Below are positions 1 to 12,485 of a stretch of DNA of 64,000 bases, in pieces; the first letter of the stretch is position 1, and each line of letters opens with the position of its first letter. Under the pieces are notes generated by a model. The model worked only from the letters and a program-made list of their open reading frames with translations. It did not search any database and was not told where the DNA came from. This DNA comes from Amia ocellicauda (lineage: Eukaryota > Chordata > Actinopteri > Amiiformes > Amiidae). Position numbers and translations under genes: made by a program. The stretch is from NCBI RefSeq assembly GCF_036373705.1, contig NC_089863.1, positions 4,775,357 to 4,839,356 on the forward strand, given 5' to 3'.

Positions 1-210
1 CACATTTTTAAATGTGAATATATACAATAAATAAATAAGCTTAAACAAATTAAAATTTAGCAAATGTAGGAGCGTAAGGTCAGGTCAGGACAAGTGAGGG
101 GTCTAGTGCCAGCAAACTGTTTCAACAAGGACAAGGCTAAGGTCAAGGTCGTGAATCTGTCCAAAGGTCAAGGGATCGGACTATGCCCCCACCAGCCAGA
201 GAGAGAGAGT

Positions 211-1637
211 CATCTTTCTCCCTCAGCTACGCCCGCTCCTGATCGGCACCTTACCGGTTATCATTTCAGGTGATTTCAACTGTGTTCTGAGGGATGTAGA
301 CCGGAGTAAGCCCCGCAACGATAGATCCAGCAGGGACCTCGCTGCGTTCGTGGAGGACTTTGAACTCTGCGACGCAGGTCGGGACCTGGTCCCCTTGTTC
401 ACCTGGGTGAGTTCTTCTGGCTCCTCCTTCTCCAGGATAGATCTCGTCCTCCTCAGTAAGCCACTGGAGAGGACCACCATGTCTTCGGAGGCGGTCTTCT
501 TTTCAGACCACAGGCTCCTGACGACAGAGGTGCTCATCCCGAGCACACGGGAGTCAGGGTCTGGGGTCTGGAAGCTCAACACCTCTCTGCTCGATGACCC
601 TCGTGTTATTAAGACCTTTAGCAGACGCCTTGAGGAGTGGAGGACCCTGAGGGACCTTTTTGATCTCCCATAGAGTGGTGGGAGATGGTGAAGAAAAGAA
701 CCAAGGGCTACTTCATTCAGCTGGGGAAACGAAAAGCTTGCGAGAGGCGGGCGAGATATTCCCATCTAAACGCCCGCCTCCAGCACCTGAGTCTTTTACA
801 GCTCAGAGGCTTCGACCTAGCTGAGGAGGTGGCCCGGGTCAAACTGAGTCTCTCCACCCTCTATTGGGAGGAGCAAGAGAAGATCAAGGTCCTTTCCAGG
901 GTCCGCATCATGGAGGACGACGAGAAGTGCAGCCGCTTCTTCTTCAAGAAAACGAAGGAGAGGCGGCCTGCAATGTCCTCCATGATCGACTCCTCAGGGC
1001 AGGAGGTGGAGGGGAGAGAGGCTGTTGAGACAGTGGTGCGGGACTTCTACAGGGAGTTGTACGATCAGAAGGTGGTGGATCAAAATCTGATCCATCACTT
1101 TCTGTCCCTGTTGGAGTCCCGCAACGAGGGGGACGAGGAGGCGGAGGAGGATCCAGAGATCACCACCACTGAACTCTCCCAGGTGATGAAGTCTTAACTC
1201 TGGAAGGACACCGGGTCCCGATGGGATCCCTGCTGAATTCTATAAGATCTTTTGGGAGGTGCTTAAAGAAGATCTGGCTCAGGTCTTGGGGTCGATGTAC
1301 AGAGAGAGTAGACTGGCCCCTTCTATGAAGAGGAGTATCCTCTGAGGATCTGAGGAACTGGCGGCCGGTCAGCCTCCTGTGCACCGACTACAAGATACTG
1401 GCCAAAGCACTGATGCTCCGGCTGCAGCGGTCACTCCCTCAAGTCGTGGGTCCCGACCAGGTCTGCGGTGCCCGGGGGAGATCGGCGGCCGACAACGCCA
1501 TGCTGCTCAGGGATGTCGTGGCCTACTCGAACGAGAGAGGGCTTCCCCATGTCCTAATCAGCCTGGACCAGGAGAAAGCCTTCGACAGAGTGGGCCACGA
1601 ATACCTGCAGCTCGTTATGCAGCTCGGTGCTGCTTGA
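211..1637 (+). mobile_element. LINE ORF2 fragment (endonuclease to start of reverse transcriptase), broken
   Basis: Remnant of a non-LTR retrotransposon ORF2 spread over several frames. From about 256 the reading includes GDFN, then SRIDLVLLS and SDHRLL, which are hallmark motifs of an APE-type endonuclease. The frame stops at 671-673 and coding potential resumes in another frame at 685-1197 with the linker region. After further shifts around 1197-1370, the stretch 1355-1637 contains NWRPVSLL-like, DQVCGARGRS and DQEKAFDRV, the first blocks of a reverse transcriptase. The catalytic YADD region and the 3' end are absent. The style resembles L1/Tx1-type elements, but family assignment needs a library comparison. 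It is a dead copy. Confidence 0.85.
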
Positions 1638-1639
1638 AG

Positions 1640-3180
1640 ACTCTGTATAGGATGTTGAAGAAAGTGTTTTGTGATAATTATGTAATGTTTTATATTAATA
1701 CTAGCATTAGAAGTAGTTTGTATACAGACTGAGCAGATTAGATTTAGCAGGACAAGTAAAGGGTCAACAAGGTTGGTTTGTTAGAATCTCCTGTCAGTAA
1801 TGTAAGATCACACAGTGCCGAAATAACCTACAGATGTCTGCTGTGAATTTGTTTATGACTTAATCGTTTCTCAAGATAGGCAGGAATGTTTCTGTTACTG
1901 AGCGATTGACACTAGGTAAATGACCAGCGTGGGATCGCATCTTCCTAGTGCACATCAAAGACGGACATCTGCTTTTTGTATCCATCACCTCTTCACGGGA
2001 GGACAGATCGTAAACCTGTATCTTCCGATTGGATGAACGGCCATAAGATGTTACGTCATTTTTCCTATGAAGTTGTACTCATGTTTGTAAACATTAAGTC
2101 TCACTGAAGGAATTATTTCTGACGTGGGGCTTCCAAGCCGGCCCGATTAAAGTTCTGTTTGCTTTATCTCCGCGATTTCTCCACTTATTTCCGACTCGGT
2201 TCTACACTGCTGATGGGGAGTTTAGGTGAAGAGAGAGAGTGTGAGATGGCACCTTTTAAAAGAGAGTGCAGAAAAAATACAAGCACAGGAATGCGCAAGG
2301 TAGAGGCATGTATCAGACATTATTCATAAGGTCACATCACCTGTCGACTGATGCATGTGTGACCTCAATGCATGCAACAAGCTAGCATTTATTGAACTAG
2401 GTCAGTTTTTGTGGGTTTCACAGTAAAGTCATTTGGTTGTGGGCGTTTCAAGGTTAATTGCAATGCATAACACTTTTGGGTCCTATGATGATGCTCTCTA
2501 CATTGTTGCGGTCTGTGGTGCAGTGTTCAGTGCTGTGCATCATGTTGTAATCCTAACTTTATCAGACACTTCTATTCACGGTTGTAGTTCCATCTGTGAC
2601 ATGAAAAAACGCTACTATTACGCAAGACATAATGCATAAGACACTCCTTTCCCCTCCACTCACTGCATCACACAACATAATCTGATGCTCCAATGTGACA
2701 TGAAAACACAGTTTACTCTAATACTAGCCCCCACTGTAATAAGACCTCATTTGAATGTTAGCTAAATATTTATTGTTCAGATTAGACACATTTAAAGAGT
2801 CACTCCATTATATACGGAGTCAAACAGGCAGCCTAATGGACTTTAACACATTGAATGTCTACCCTAAACAGTAGAATTGGAGCTTTAGAAAGGTACAGTG
2901 TAAGTTAAGTCAGATGAGGGAAATGGGTCATTTGATGTATGAGAGCTACAGGTGTGAAACCCACAGAGCAACATTAGTTCATATCATAACTGAAGTTCAA
3001 GGGAGCCAATGGCAGAGACCACAGAGGACATGTCTAGTGTAACTGTTCAGGGGGTTTCTCCAGCAGGAGCACTGCAGTGACATGGACCAGCAAGAGTAAA
3101 AGGTATCCCAGACAAGATGGGGTTTGAAAGATTCACATTCTCAGAGTGAAACTCAGACCCTAGACATGAGAACTGGTATT
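1640..3180. other. Gene-free stretch between the LINE fragment and the first ZP gene
   Basis: No exon or long ORF with recognisable content. A segment of about 550 bp that begins TGTTGAAG near 1652 and ends TTCTACA near 2206 could be an old solo LTR, but I see no target-site duplication, so I do not call it. The rest is ordinary AT-rich intergenic sequence. Confidence 0.5.
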
Positions 3181-3185
3181 TACAT

Positions 3186-3191
3186 TTTATT
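3186..3191 (-). terminator. Poly(A) signal of ZPB copy A
   Basis: AATAAA on the minus strand, about 32 bases past the stop codon of ZPB copy A. This implies a very short 3' UTR, typical of ZP mRNAs. Confidence 0.6.
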
Positions 3192-3222
3192 AAGCCACTT
3201 GTCATTCCACCCCTAGCCCCAT

Positions 3223-5258
3223 TCACAGTAGGGTCTTCTGCACCAGGGGCTGCTCTCTCCACACAACAGCCAGCCCCAGAGCACTGAGCACCAGCACAGT
3301 ACAGGCAGCCACTCCCAGCACAGCATAGCTGAAGGCCTGGGGCCCTGTGAGGACAGGAGAGGGACAGGCGGCTCACAAAGGCACACAGAGGACACAGGGC
3401 CAAGCCCCAGCAGAGTCCAGCTCCCCTCCTCACCTTCACTGGGAGAAGCCCTCCTGTCCACAGCAGGGAGCTCAGCAGCCATCAGGATCACTTCCCCACT
3501 GGACACCACTGCAGTCCCCCCAGGGGCCCTCTGCACTGAGGCCACAGCTCTCCCTGCAGGACAGGAGCAGCATTACAGCAGCCAAGAACAGGCACAGTAA
3601 CAGAAGGGCATTTCTCCAGTAGGATCTCCCAGTGCTGACACAGAGACCCATCAATCCCCATCACACTGGAACCAGCTACTCACGTATTCTGCGGCTGCAC
3701 TGAGGGACACAGCTGTCTGTGGCATTAGGTCGGCACACGGCTGCACTACAGTGGATGAACACCTGATGGAACAAGAGATGCAGCTCAATACAAACCCATT
3801 CAATCCATTGAAGCCCATTGATCTCCTCGGACAGAACCTCACCATCTCCTTCAGAGGGAACTGGGAGCCAGCGTCCACAAAAGTGAACATCTGGACCACG
3901 AAGCGCTCATAGTGTGTTGGGTACAGCAGCCTGGAGGAGCCGCCCACAGGAATCAAGCTGGTCTGGTACGGGTCATCTTTGTATGGACACCTGGAAGGAC
4001 AACCACACCCGGGTCAAGAGCTCTGCCCAAACCAGCAGCACAGGCTGGCCAGCAGGAGAGACAGGGCTCCAGTTACCCGTTCACCAGCAGGCTCCACTGG
4101 GGCTGGCCGAGAGGGTTGGAGGTGGACGTTGCCCAGCAGTCTTCCAGGGTCAGGACGATGTTGGGGTCAGTCCTGTTCAGGATGCGAACCTCAACATACA
4201 CAGGATCCCGCAGGACCTTGGTCACAGGGTAGTCCACATCCCTGTAGTAGGAGTCATACACAGCTTCTACAGAGGAACAGCAGGGGTGTTAGGAAGCCAA
4301 CATGCATTGGAAGCCCTTCACTGCCACGGCTCTGTGGACAGCTGGGCACAGTACCTGTTGCAATCCTGAGCTCCACACTGAGGGGCCCCGGGGCCACAAC
4401 TGAAGGGGGAGGGGGGGCCGCAGTGTAGACTACAGCCTCCACAGGAAGCAGCTCACTGTGCGAGTACCGGCACAGGAAGGTCAGCCTGGAGGGAGAAGCA
4501 GCCAGCAGTGGATCAGGCAGGACCCTGACCACTGGGGGCACAAGGGAGCCACTCACTCATAGAGGCTGTCCCTGGTGATGGAGCCATCAGGCCCCTTCTG
4601 AACGTCAAAGGCAGAGGACATCATGTTCTCATACAGCAGGTCTCCCCCCTCAGCCTGGAACACCAATCACAGCCCACATTAGACACCAGACAGGGGGCAC
4701 AGCAGGCAGCAGCTCCACACAGGGCTGCGATGCTCCTGGCAGTGCTGGGAGAGGCTCACCTTCAGGATGCTGCCGCAGGCACTGACTGGGAACTGGAACT
4801 TGGCAAAGCCAGCAGTGGTGCCGACAGGACTGCAGGGGGCGCTCTGACCCCCCAGCAGGCTGACGGTATCGAGGCTCAGCGGAGGGGTGGTGACGTCCCT
4901 GGGCACCACAACCACGAACTGCCCATCCGTGGTGCACTGCACCGTCACTGCAGGGAGAGGGCAGTATTGTAGCGAGGATTCAATCACACCAAGAGCACGA
5001 CCTGCAGATCTGCAGCTGTGTTTCACTGGCGACCCTCTCACCGTCACTGCTGTAGTAACAGCGCTGTCTGGCCCTCGGATCAAAGCAGCAGTCACTCGCC
5101 TCACAGTCCGCGCTACTGACCGCCGGGTCTCCACACGCCATCTTCTCAGCCTCACTGACCTGACATTTCTGAACCTGGGCTAAAGACACACCAATGGCTG
5201 CTGCCAGCAGCACAGAGACACCAATCCAGACCCGCACATTGATCCCACACTTCTCCAT
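3223..5258 (-). CDS. ZPB-class egg-coat glycoprotein (trefoil + ZP domain), copy A
   Basis: Egg envelope structural precursor of the ZP1/ZP4 (ZPB) class, expected to be secreted by the oocyte and co-polymerise with ZP3. Nine coding exons join in frame (minus strand, 5' to 3'): 5042-5258, 4760-4947, 4557-4654, 4355-4485, 4077-4266, 3843-3990, 3684-3762, 3434-3553, 3223-3344, giving 430 aa. Residues 1-27 are a signal peptide. Six cysteines at 32, 42, 52, 57, 58 and 67 form a P-type trefoil. The ZP domain starts near V73 (VTVQC). A furin-type RRIRR lies at 348-352, and a hydrophobic anchor at about 397-415 is followed by a short basic tail. All introns are GT-AG. No disabling change is visible. 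Whether it is zp1 or zp4 needs phylogeny, so I give no symbol. Twin: 24105-26149. Confidence 0.93.
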
Positions 5259-5299
5259 CTCAAAACACTACAAGCAAAGTAGTGAGAAGCCGCGCTCAG

Positions 5300-5362
5300 C
5301 TCCTTAAATACCTCCGAGCCCTGATTGGCGGACGGCAGCGATTGGACAGATCCGGATTGGCG
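5300..5362 (-). promoter_or_regulatory. ZPB copy A core promoter
   Basis: On the coding strand a TATTTAA element lies at 5304-5310, about 46 bases before the ATG. Three CCAAT pentamers lie upstream at 5324-5328, 5341-5345 and 5356-5360. The same arrangement is kept in copy B at 26195-26255, so both copies should be expressed alike. The start site itself is inferred. Confidence 0.55.
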
Positions 5363-7715
5363 CTTCTGCGTGATGAGTCCTGCAGCGTGTCCGGCGTGTG
5401 CCAGGCACAGGGGTCAGGGTGCCTGGGCACTGTTAACACCGGAGACTGGGTGGTGAGGTGCGTGTGAGAAAAGTACAATAATTGCCAATTACCCATTAAT
5501 TGTTTAATACCATAATAGTACTATTAGTACTACGACTTAATACATTTCATGTATTATAAGATCAAATTTCTGTATGTGGCCGTTGTTTTTGCATAATTTA
5601 TTAAATGAATATGTAATTTGATTGATCATTGTTTAAGCGTAGACGGATCTAAAAGGCTGTAAATGCTCACTGCTGATTGGCAGGTGACGTACATTCCGTC
5701 GTTATTTTAGAAGCAATTAAAAACACACAGCAGACGTTAACAAATATTTCATTAAATGCTTCTAACATAGTGTGTATGAGGTTGTGGGAGCAGTAAGTGG
5801 TTGGCAGAACTATGTAATTAAAATGAAGAATTGAAGATCATTTACATCATATCCGCAGTGCCAGAAGAACATGAACCTGAGACTTGTGTGGAACACTATT
5901 GAAGCAACATCTTACACGGGATTTATAGCGCAGTCGTTCCCAATCCTGAAATTCAAATTACACAATTTGTGTAGACACGGTCCACATGTCTGTAGTGCTG
6001 AAATTATCACACTGCAATGCCTTAATTAAACATGTACATTCTGACAATGGGTATCTATAACCACACAAACATTTTAATTATTGCAGAACAGGGGTTAAAT
6101 TGGGCCGGGGCTCACCGGCAGCCTCCATGGTTGGGGGAGAAAGTTTGCAATATGTTTGAGCTTAAAATATATTTAGCCAAAATAAACCTATCCTTGTTGT
6201 GCGCAGCAAGATGTGTGTGTGCCCAAAGAGGAGCCCGAATCTGTATTGAAGAGCCCCTCACTTGCTTGAACTGCGCATGAGCACAATTCTCTCTGATGGC
6301 AGGGTGCATCGAGTCACGTTAGAGACTGTGAAACACCAGCCTGATGATGATATTAGCACATTCGTCAAAATAAGTGACTAGATTACATTTGAAGTCATTT
6401 AGCGATCGATTTAACACTTTAGCCTGGCTAAGGGGGAAGAAGAAAGTTAGCTACTATATCGCGTTAGCCAGTGTGATTACGCAGCATCAAGTGCTGTGGT
6501 AATTTTGCTCGTCTTCCACAATAATAGCTTGCTGTTTCTTCAGAAAGTGTGCAGATTTAGATAACGTTGTCTTATTTTGTGTGCTCCACCAGAACAGTGA
6601 GGCGGCAGCGAGAGGAGGCGGCTGACAGATTATTTCCAATTACAGTGGTATCTTGCTACACTCTAAGAAGTAAATGGTCAGGACCTTGTAGGGTTCCCGC
6701 GGTGGATACTGTGGAGGAACACTTAAAGGTTCTTATTAGAAGCATTTACAAAGGTTCCTTGCAAACACGGATCCTTAAAGAACATTTAATATATCTTAAA
6801 TCAACCGCGATCATGATGAAAAAGGTTCTTAAATGATCCCTTGTGTTTACGACAGACCTCGCGTTCTTTAACTCACGAAGAATTTAAAGGTTCTAAATGG
6901 AACCGCTGAAGAACGTTCAATGTTTAGAGCGTAGTTTAACTTGGGTAACAAAAAGTGAATCACTCGTAGCTACTGTCCAACATTTCAGGGACGTGCAGGG
7001 AAGTTGGACGGCACTTAATCAGCCCTGCCCTCCCGATGTTTGGGGAAACGATTTGTGATAGAGACGAGACGTGCGTTGTTTTAGTTTAGAGATTCGGCTA
7101 AAAAGAAACACGTGTCGTTTGTTTACATGGCGTCTCTCCTGCCGTTTGTAATCTAATGCGCCACATGGGGGTGGTATTGATCAATGGGAAGGACGTTACT
7201 GTGGCTGTCATCAGCCTACAGCGCTTATATTATTTTACCCAACCGCAGACTGTGACTCTACGAATATCTAGCCAATCCAAGCTGGCAGCCCTGAAACTCA
7301 GCTTTGAATCAGGTGTCGGATGAGGCGCTGCTGCAGAGAGCACTGCTGAGAGCGCTGAGGGAGAAACAGACTTTTACATTGTAGCTTAAGATACTTTTCG
7401 ATGAACCACAGTTAAAAGCAGTATGCCGGTATATTGTAGTATAAGGCAGCATTTTAAGTGGACAATATGCAAAGTTTATATACACACCCCCTTATGTGGT
7501 ATAGAGGGCAGTTGGCTTTCGGTCTATAACAAAGTAGAACCCATGGGCAAAACATTGATAGAAGTATTTTTCTTAAGTTCTCCTAGTGCATCAAAACACT
7601 GCATTTAGTGTGTAATGTCGCGAGCATATATATTCAAAGCAATAGTATGCCAGATCTCCCCATATTTTACTCACCTTCTCTAAATCAACCGATCTAGTGC
7701 TTTTAGATAGTAAAG

Positions 7716-7912
7716 CAGGGGTTTTCAATCCAGTCCTCGATTACCCCCTGCCCTGCTGTTTTTTGTTCCAACATAGGTTTTAATTGACCTAACAAAGCAA
7801 TATACCATTCAATTAATGAATTAAGACCTAGGCTGGAACAAAAACCAGTAGGGGTAGGGGTAGGGGTAGGGGTAGGGGCAGGGGCACTCCAGGACTGGTT
7901 TGAAAATGCCTA
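7716..7912. mobile_element. hAT-like MITE with internal GGGGTA expansion
   Basis: The element starts CAGGGGTTTTCAA and ends with the decayed inverse, TTTGAAAATGCCTA. Flanking octamers TAGTAAAG (7708-7715) and TGGTAAAG (7913-7920) differ at one base, fitting an 8-bp hAT target duplication. Close to the right end a GGGGTA unit has expanded about five times (7850-7885). It belongs to the same family as the cleaner copy at 43226-43417. Confidence 0.75.
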
Positions 7913-8149
7913 TGGTAAAGCATCACCAGTTTCCCCAATTTCTCCCCCCCCCAACAAATAGGGCTCCCCAATTTCAATTGAACCCATGCCAAGGAGGGAA
8001 ACATGACACACACACACATTCTGCATCAAGGGCAACACAGTGCAGAGGGGAGAAGTGCCCTTTAAAATACCCATATACACACCAACAATTGTTTATTTGA
8101 TGCACTGGTTTACTTGCAGGGACAAAAACAAATCAATATAAAATAAAGC

Positions 8150-8155
8150 TTTATT
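8150..8155 (-). terminator. Poly(A) signal of ZP3 copy A
   Basis: AATAAA on the minus strand about 230 bases after the ZP3 stop codon; the nearest canonical hexamer I see. Confidence 0.5.
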
Positions 8156-8383
8156 AATTTTACACAGAGTACTTTCTAAACCTATACACCCCTAAAACAT
8201 TGTTTTAGTTGCTAGATTATGTATTTTTCTTCCATTAAATCAGTGCTTGAGGTTAACAGGTTTAAACATTAAAAACCCGACTTTTTTTTTTTTTAACTCA
8301 GTCACCTCCCCATCACATTTACACATTTCACTGGAAAAATTAAGGAAACCAGCAAAGAGTCAGTGCACATCCTTTCTTCAGAG

Positions 8384-11024
8384 TTAGGAGGGGACAGACC
8401 GGGGCTGACTCCATCTGTGCTGCAATACAGCCCCACCAAACACGATGATGCAGGCCAGCCCCACCGCCACCACCACACCGGCCAGGATCACCACCTCAGG
8501 AGGGAAGCCTGGGGACCAAGTTTCAAACCACACACATTTCACCAGCCTCACGGTCAAGGAGTTTATAATAATCTATGGTCAGTAGCATCAGATTAGATTG
8601 ATCCAGACTAGCAGTGCATTTAGTTGGTCTTAAGTGCTCCATTACACAAGAAAAATAAATAAATAAATAAATAAATAATAATACTCCTCCAAGAAGAACC
8701 TGCAGGAGAGTCTAGATTGCAATTCCTAGAGGGCCATGTGTATGCTGGTTTGCATTCCAACCGAGTCCAAAGTAACTCATTTGGACAATAAATTGTCAAA
8801 TTGAAACATTACAAGGTAAATTTTATTTGGTCTAAAAATGTGCATTTGAGTCAAGGTAGCTGCTTCCAAAACATCCTGGGGCCTGGATAGGCATTTAAAA
8901 TGCATCTAGCCAATTAAACAATTGGCTCAAGAAATTGAAGACTGTTGGCCCCAGAACCAGCATACACACAGCCCTCCAGGAATTTAGTTTGAGACCCCTG
9001 CTCTCGAGTCTGCTCAGCATGGTGCTCACCTCCAGTGTTTACAGACCGCACACTATCCAGCAGTGCCTGGGCACCCATCTCCACTTCGGGGAGGTAATCT
9101 GGCGAGCGACCCAGGAACTGCAGTGGGCCAACGGAGGCGTCAGCTGCCCACAATGGAGCTGGGAGAGGAGACCACACAATTCAGGCACAGGAGGGGGTGA
9201 GAGAAAGAGGAGGGTGACCTTGCAGGAAAGGTGTCCAGACCTCCTTCAAGAAGGATACAAAAGGCCCTTCCCACCCACACACCTGCATTGGAAGGCACTG
9301 CTCTCCTGCTCTTTATCCTGCGCTGCCTCTTGGATTTGGAGTCGGGGCCACAGCTGGAGTCACAGCAGCCACACACCAAGTCACTCCCATCGGCAGACCT
9401 CCATCTACAAGGCAGGAAGACCACACAAACCAGCGGTTAGGAGCAGGAAGCTCAGAGCAGCTCCCCCCTAGTCTCCTGCACTCACCGTCCACCCTCAAAG
9501 TAGCAGGCCTTGTTCACCGAGTCCACGTTCTGGGAGGCCAGGATCACCTTCAGGTGGCAGGTGATGTAGATCTGGAGAAATTGAGAATCCTGAATCCTCT
9601 CCCACCAATAGACAGGACAGCCCTCACAGCACTGTTCACACAGCCACCCTACAGGGACTCACCAAGCTCCTGGAGTCCTGATGGAAGCGGAAGGCATCCA
9701 GCTGCATCTGAAGTTTGGTGAAGTCCAGGGGCCTCGGCCTGAACCAGGAGCTGGAGCCGGTCACCTTGGCATCAGTCAGACACCTTGGACAACAATTCAA
9801 GTTGAGTTTTTGGAAGGGGGGGGGGGGGGGGGGGGGGGGGGGTCAGAATGAAGATCAAATCCACAGTTTAAGACAAAACTGGAAGATGCAGCTCCAAAAG
9901 ACTATACAGGACCCCAGACACCTTCACCATCAGTGACGCCCAAAAGCAACAGGTCGTCTCTGAACACCACGTTAATTGCTCACCCATAGTTCTCAACAAA
10001 GGAGTATCTGGGCTCAGACGTGGGGTCCGAGGCCAGGGTGGCCACACAGCCGTCTGCAAACAGCCGCAGGGGCACGTGGCCAGCCACCCGGACCTCTGCC
10101 TGGAGATTCAGGACATCCCCCAGGTAGAAGACATTGGAGGGCCTCTGGGAGCTCCAGTCATCTGCAGAGACGATTAGAGATCATGAAGTCTCCACAGCAC
10201 TGGGGGGTGCATGGATGTATACACAAGCAGGAAGAGTTGTAGTTTTATAAAGTGCACCAGAGCAAACAAGCAGCCCAGAGCCCTACCAGTCATGAGCTGC
10301 AAGGAGAAGTCCAGGAAGTCCTCTGCAGACTGGGTCTCAGTGAAGGGGACCCAGGTGGGCTTCAGACCATCGCTGCTCACATTGTGGAGCCTGGGGCAAA
10401 GCAAGAGGTTTAAAACCCAGACTCCGATAAAGCCAACATCCTACCCCCCGCCCTGCAAAAACTCACCGGTTATAATGACACACCACGTTCACATTAACGT
10501 CATGCGTCCTAACTATCGGAGAGGAGTCTGTCCGGGTGGGATGATAGTTGAGGGAGAAGAGATAGACCAGCTTATCGTCAACCATCTTGAGGAGGAGGTG
10601 GTGGGGGGGGGGGGGGGGGGGGGGAGAAGGAGGAAAACATCGCATTGATTACCACCATTTATACACACACACACCTCCCCCACTCCGCACGTACAATCAA
10701 CGTGCTCCCGCAACCATGCAGCTCCGACTCGAAGACCAGGACCTGCCGGGACTCGTCCTGCCGGGTGAGATGGCAGTCTCCCAGCCGCACGTCGGAGGCC
10801 TTGATCAGCTGCCCGGTGCCGAACAGGTCCCTGTTCACCAACACCTCGATCGCGCTCTCCCCGCAGGTGGCCGAGATGGTCTGCCCGAGCTGCTGCCGGT
10901 ACCACCAAGCCGCCTCCGAGATCAGCTCCAGAACCGCCTGGTGACTGACGTCTGCGGGCGCCACACCGCAGGCCAGCACCATTAAAAGCACCACCGCGCC
11001 CAGACCGCTCCTGTAAGCCTGCAT
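8384..11024 (-). CDS. ZP3-class egg-coat glycoprotein, copy A
   Basis: Egg envelope subunit of the ZP3 class. Nine coding exons (minus strand, 5' to 3'): 10695-11024, 10467-10585, 10287-10390, 9984-10161, 9663-9783, 9486-9571, 9283-9404, 9030-9158, 8384-8508. They join without a frame break into 437 aa. The ATG at 11022-11024 is the first ATG after the TATA-like element; a slightly longer reading would need a GTG start. Residues 1-24 form a signal peptide. The ZP domain begins at C54 and carries DRDLFGTG-like, QMQLDAFRF and WRSADGSD...CGCC signatures. Furin site RQRR is at 339-342, and a membrane anchor spans about 402-424. Introns 1 and 4 contain long pure C tracts (in the sense of transcription) near their acceptors. 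Intact and probably functional. The matching gene in unit B is deleted. Confidence 0.93.
9816..9842 (+). repeat. 27-base pure G run in ZP3 A intron 4
   Basis: Uninterrupted G homopolymer on the plus strand, which becomes a C tract in the ZP3 transcript. It begins 32 bases upstream of the exon 5 acceptor. The length may be an assembly estimate, since such runs are hard to read. Confidence 0.9.
10603..10624 (+). repeat. 22-base pure G run in ZP3 A intron 1
   Basis: Uninterrupted G run on the plus strand, a C tract in the pre-mRNA, ending 17 bases before the exon 2 acceptor at 10586. It may serve as the polypyrimidine tract. Confidence 0.9.
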
Positions 11025-11039
11025 GGCGCTATACAAATA

Positions 11040-11095
11040 CAGCACAAAACTGACACTACCGCACTAGCCTGGCGCCCTACCTCATATAGCGCCAA
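11040..11095 (-). promoter_or_regulatory. ZP3 copy A core promoter
   Basis: A TATAT motif on the coding strand (about 11084-11089) lies about 60 bases upstream of the ATG. The same block survives in the unit B stub at 26950-27010 although its gene is gone. Confidence 0.45.
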
Positions 11096-11944
11096 GGCAA
11101 TTACGATCAGGTGCTGTCAATCACGGATTAATGGCGCTGAACCAATTCACACGATTTCAATTGAAATGATCAGCAAGCGTGGTTAAATTTCACACAAGGG
11201 CCTGGTGCTCATATTAAATTTAAAAAATCATTAATTGTCCTACTTTGTTACATTTTCGAAAGCAATGTTTCTCCGCAATTAACCAATAATCTTGTCTTCG
11301 CTAGTCGCCCTGTCTGTGTTCGCTTTCAACAAATGAACGGGATTTGAGAGGAACCGTTTAAATATTGGCAGCTTTCAGCTCATTCGTTTCTTTTCCCGAA
11401 AGGTTGTAATTAATATTTAAACATAATATTGATTACACATGTAGAGCTTTTTGGATCAAAGACAATCTATATAGAGTGTAGTTTCATTTACATCCATATA
11501 TGTTCACACGCAAGTAATCTGCGTCATTCCGGGAATGCATTTACAAAGCTTTGTACACAAACCTACCGACGCATATCACTGTAGACAACAGCTCCGTGTG
11601 GAAATGTGGATTTGAACCTTTTCCTTGTTCATTGTTACTGATAAAAAAAAAAAAGTACAAGAGGCCGCACATATCTTCATAACTAGTACTGTGTTTTGGG
11701 CAGGGGTGTGAGGACACTCTCATTTGCTTTATTGACATGACAACCCTATACTGGTATTGCTGAAGCATTACAGAAACACCCCACATCCTCACACAACCCA
11801 GATATGAACAGAACAGCCCCATCTCTCTCTCTCCCTCTCTCATCAGACCATAAATGAGCTCTATTGGCATGCCATTGTCTACAGCGTGAGCCTTAGATCA
11901 GCCAACCTGAGACAATAAGGACCTTATTAAATAACTGAGACCTG

Positions 11945-12183
11945 TTGGAACCAAAACCAGCAGAAGCCTGACTTTTAAATTGTGTAATAAAATAGTTGGT
12001 TCTTTAATAAGATATTTATACAATTATATACTTACATTAAAACCCCTACTGTTTAAAATAATGAAAAGGCTCTGGTTTAGGAAATTAGTTCAATTAAGGG
12101 CCCAATTAAGTAATGGAAATCTCAGTTGGGACAAAAGACAGCAGTGTAGGGGCTCCTCCCGGACCAGGGTTGGGAACCACTGC
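11945..12183. mobile_element. MITE of the long hAT-like family, truncated
   Basis: Contains the family's internal sequence (ACCAAAACCAGCAG, ACCCCTACTGTTTAAAATAAT) and a right end GGACCAGGGTTGGGAACCACTG. The left terminal repeat is missing. The copy at 29680-29925 is its duplicate in unit B; relatives lie at 44760-45025 and 48925-49240. Confidence 0.6.
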
Positions 12184-12485
12184 TGTAAGAGAAACGAATG
12201 TAACACAAGCGCCACGTTGATGTCATCAACAAGCGCCAGGTGGGCAACTTAGGAAATTCAGTGTGTGCGACAGGGGATGAGCGCACAGTGAGGAGGATTC
12301 AAGCACTCTCGCTGCCCTTGACCAGAGAGGAATAAAGAGGCACAGAACACAGTCAGCCAGCAGGTGGAACAGCCCTGATTTTATTTGTTATATTTTTTTT
12401 TTTTAAAGGAAGAGTGGAAGTCTGCCTTGGGAGGTGTTGTACCGCCTCCACCTCTCAGCTCGGCCATTCCACGGCCCTGGGGCGA

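Larger units (their letters stand above)
5370..8380. other. Intergenic stretch between ZPB A and ZP3 A
   Basis: No gene seen. The portion 5370-5977 is the upstream region of ZPB and is repeated at 26260-26867. From 5978 to the ZP3 gene the sequence is unique to unit A, because unit B has deleted it. A stretch around 6657-6945 with repeated GGTTCTT/AAGAACC words resembles a decayed small transposon. A clear MITE is at 7716-7912. Confidence 0.5.

Noticed and set aside
1652-2206. Possible solo LTR after the LINE fragment
   Set aside because: TG...CA ends only; no target duplication, no second copy in the window.
3912-4428. Plus-strand frames of 106-151 aa, repeated at 24790-25247
   Set aside because: Shadows antisense to ZPB exons 5-6; conservation between the units reflects the real gene on the other strand.
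11024-11045. Longer ZP3 start seven residues upstream
   Set aside because: It would need a GTG start; the first ATG (11022-11024) gives a good signal peptide.
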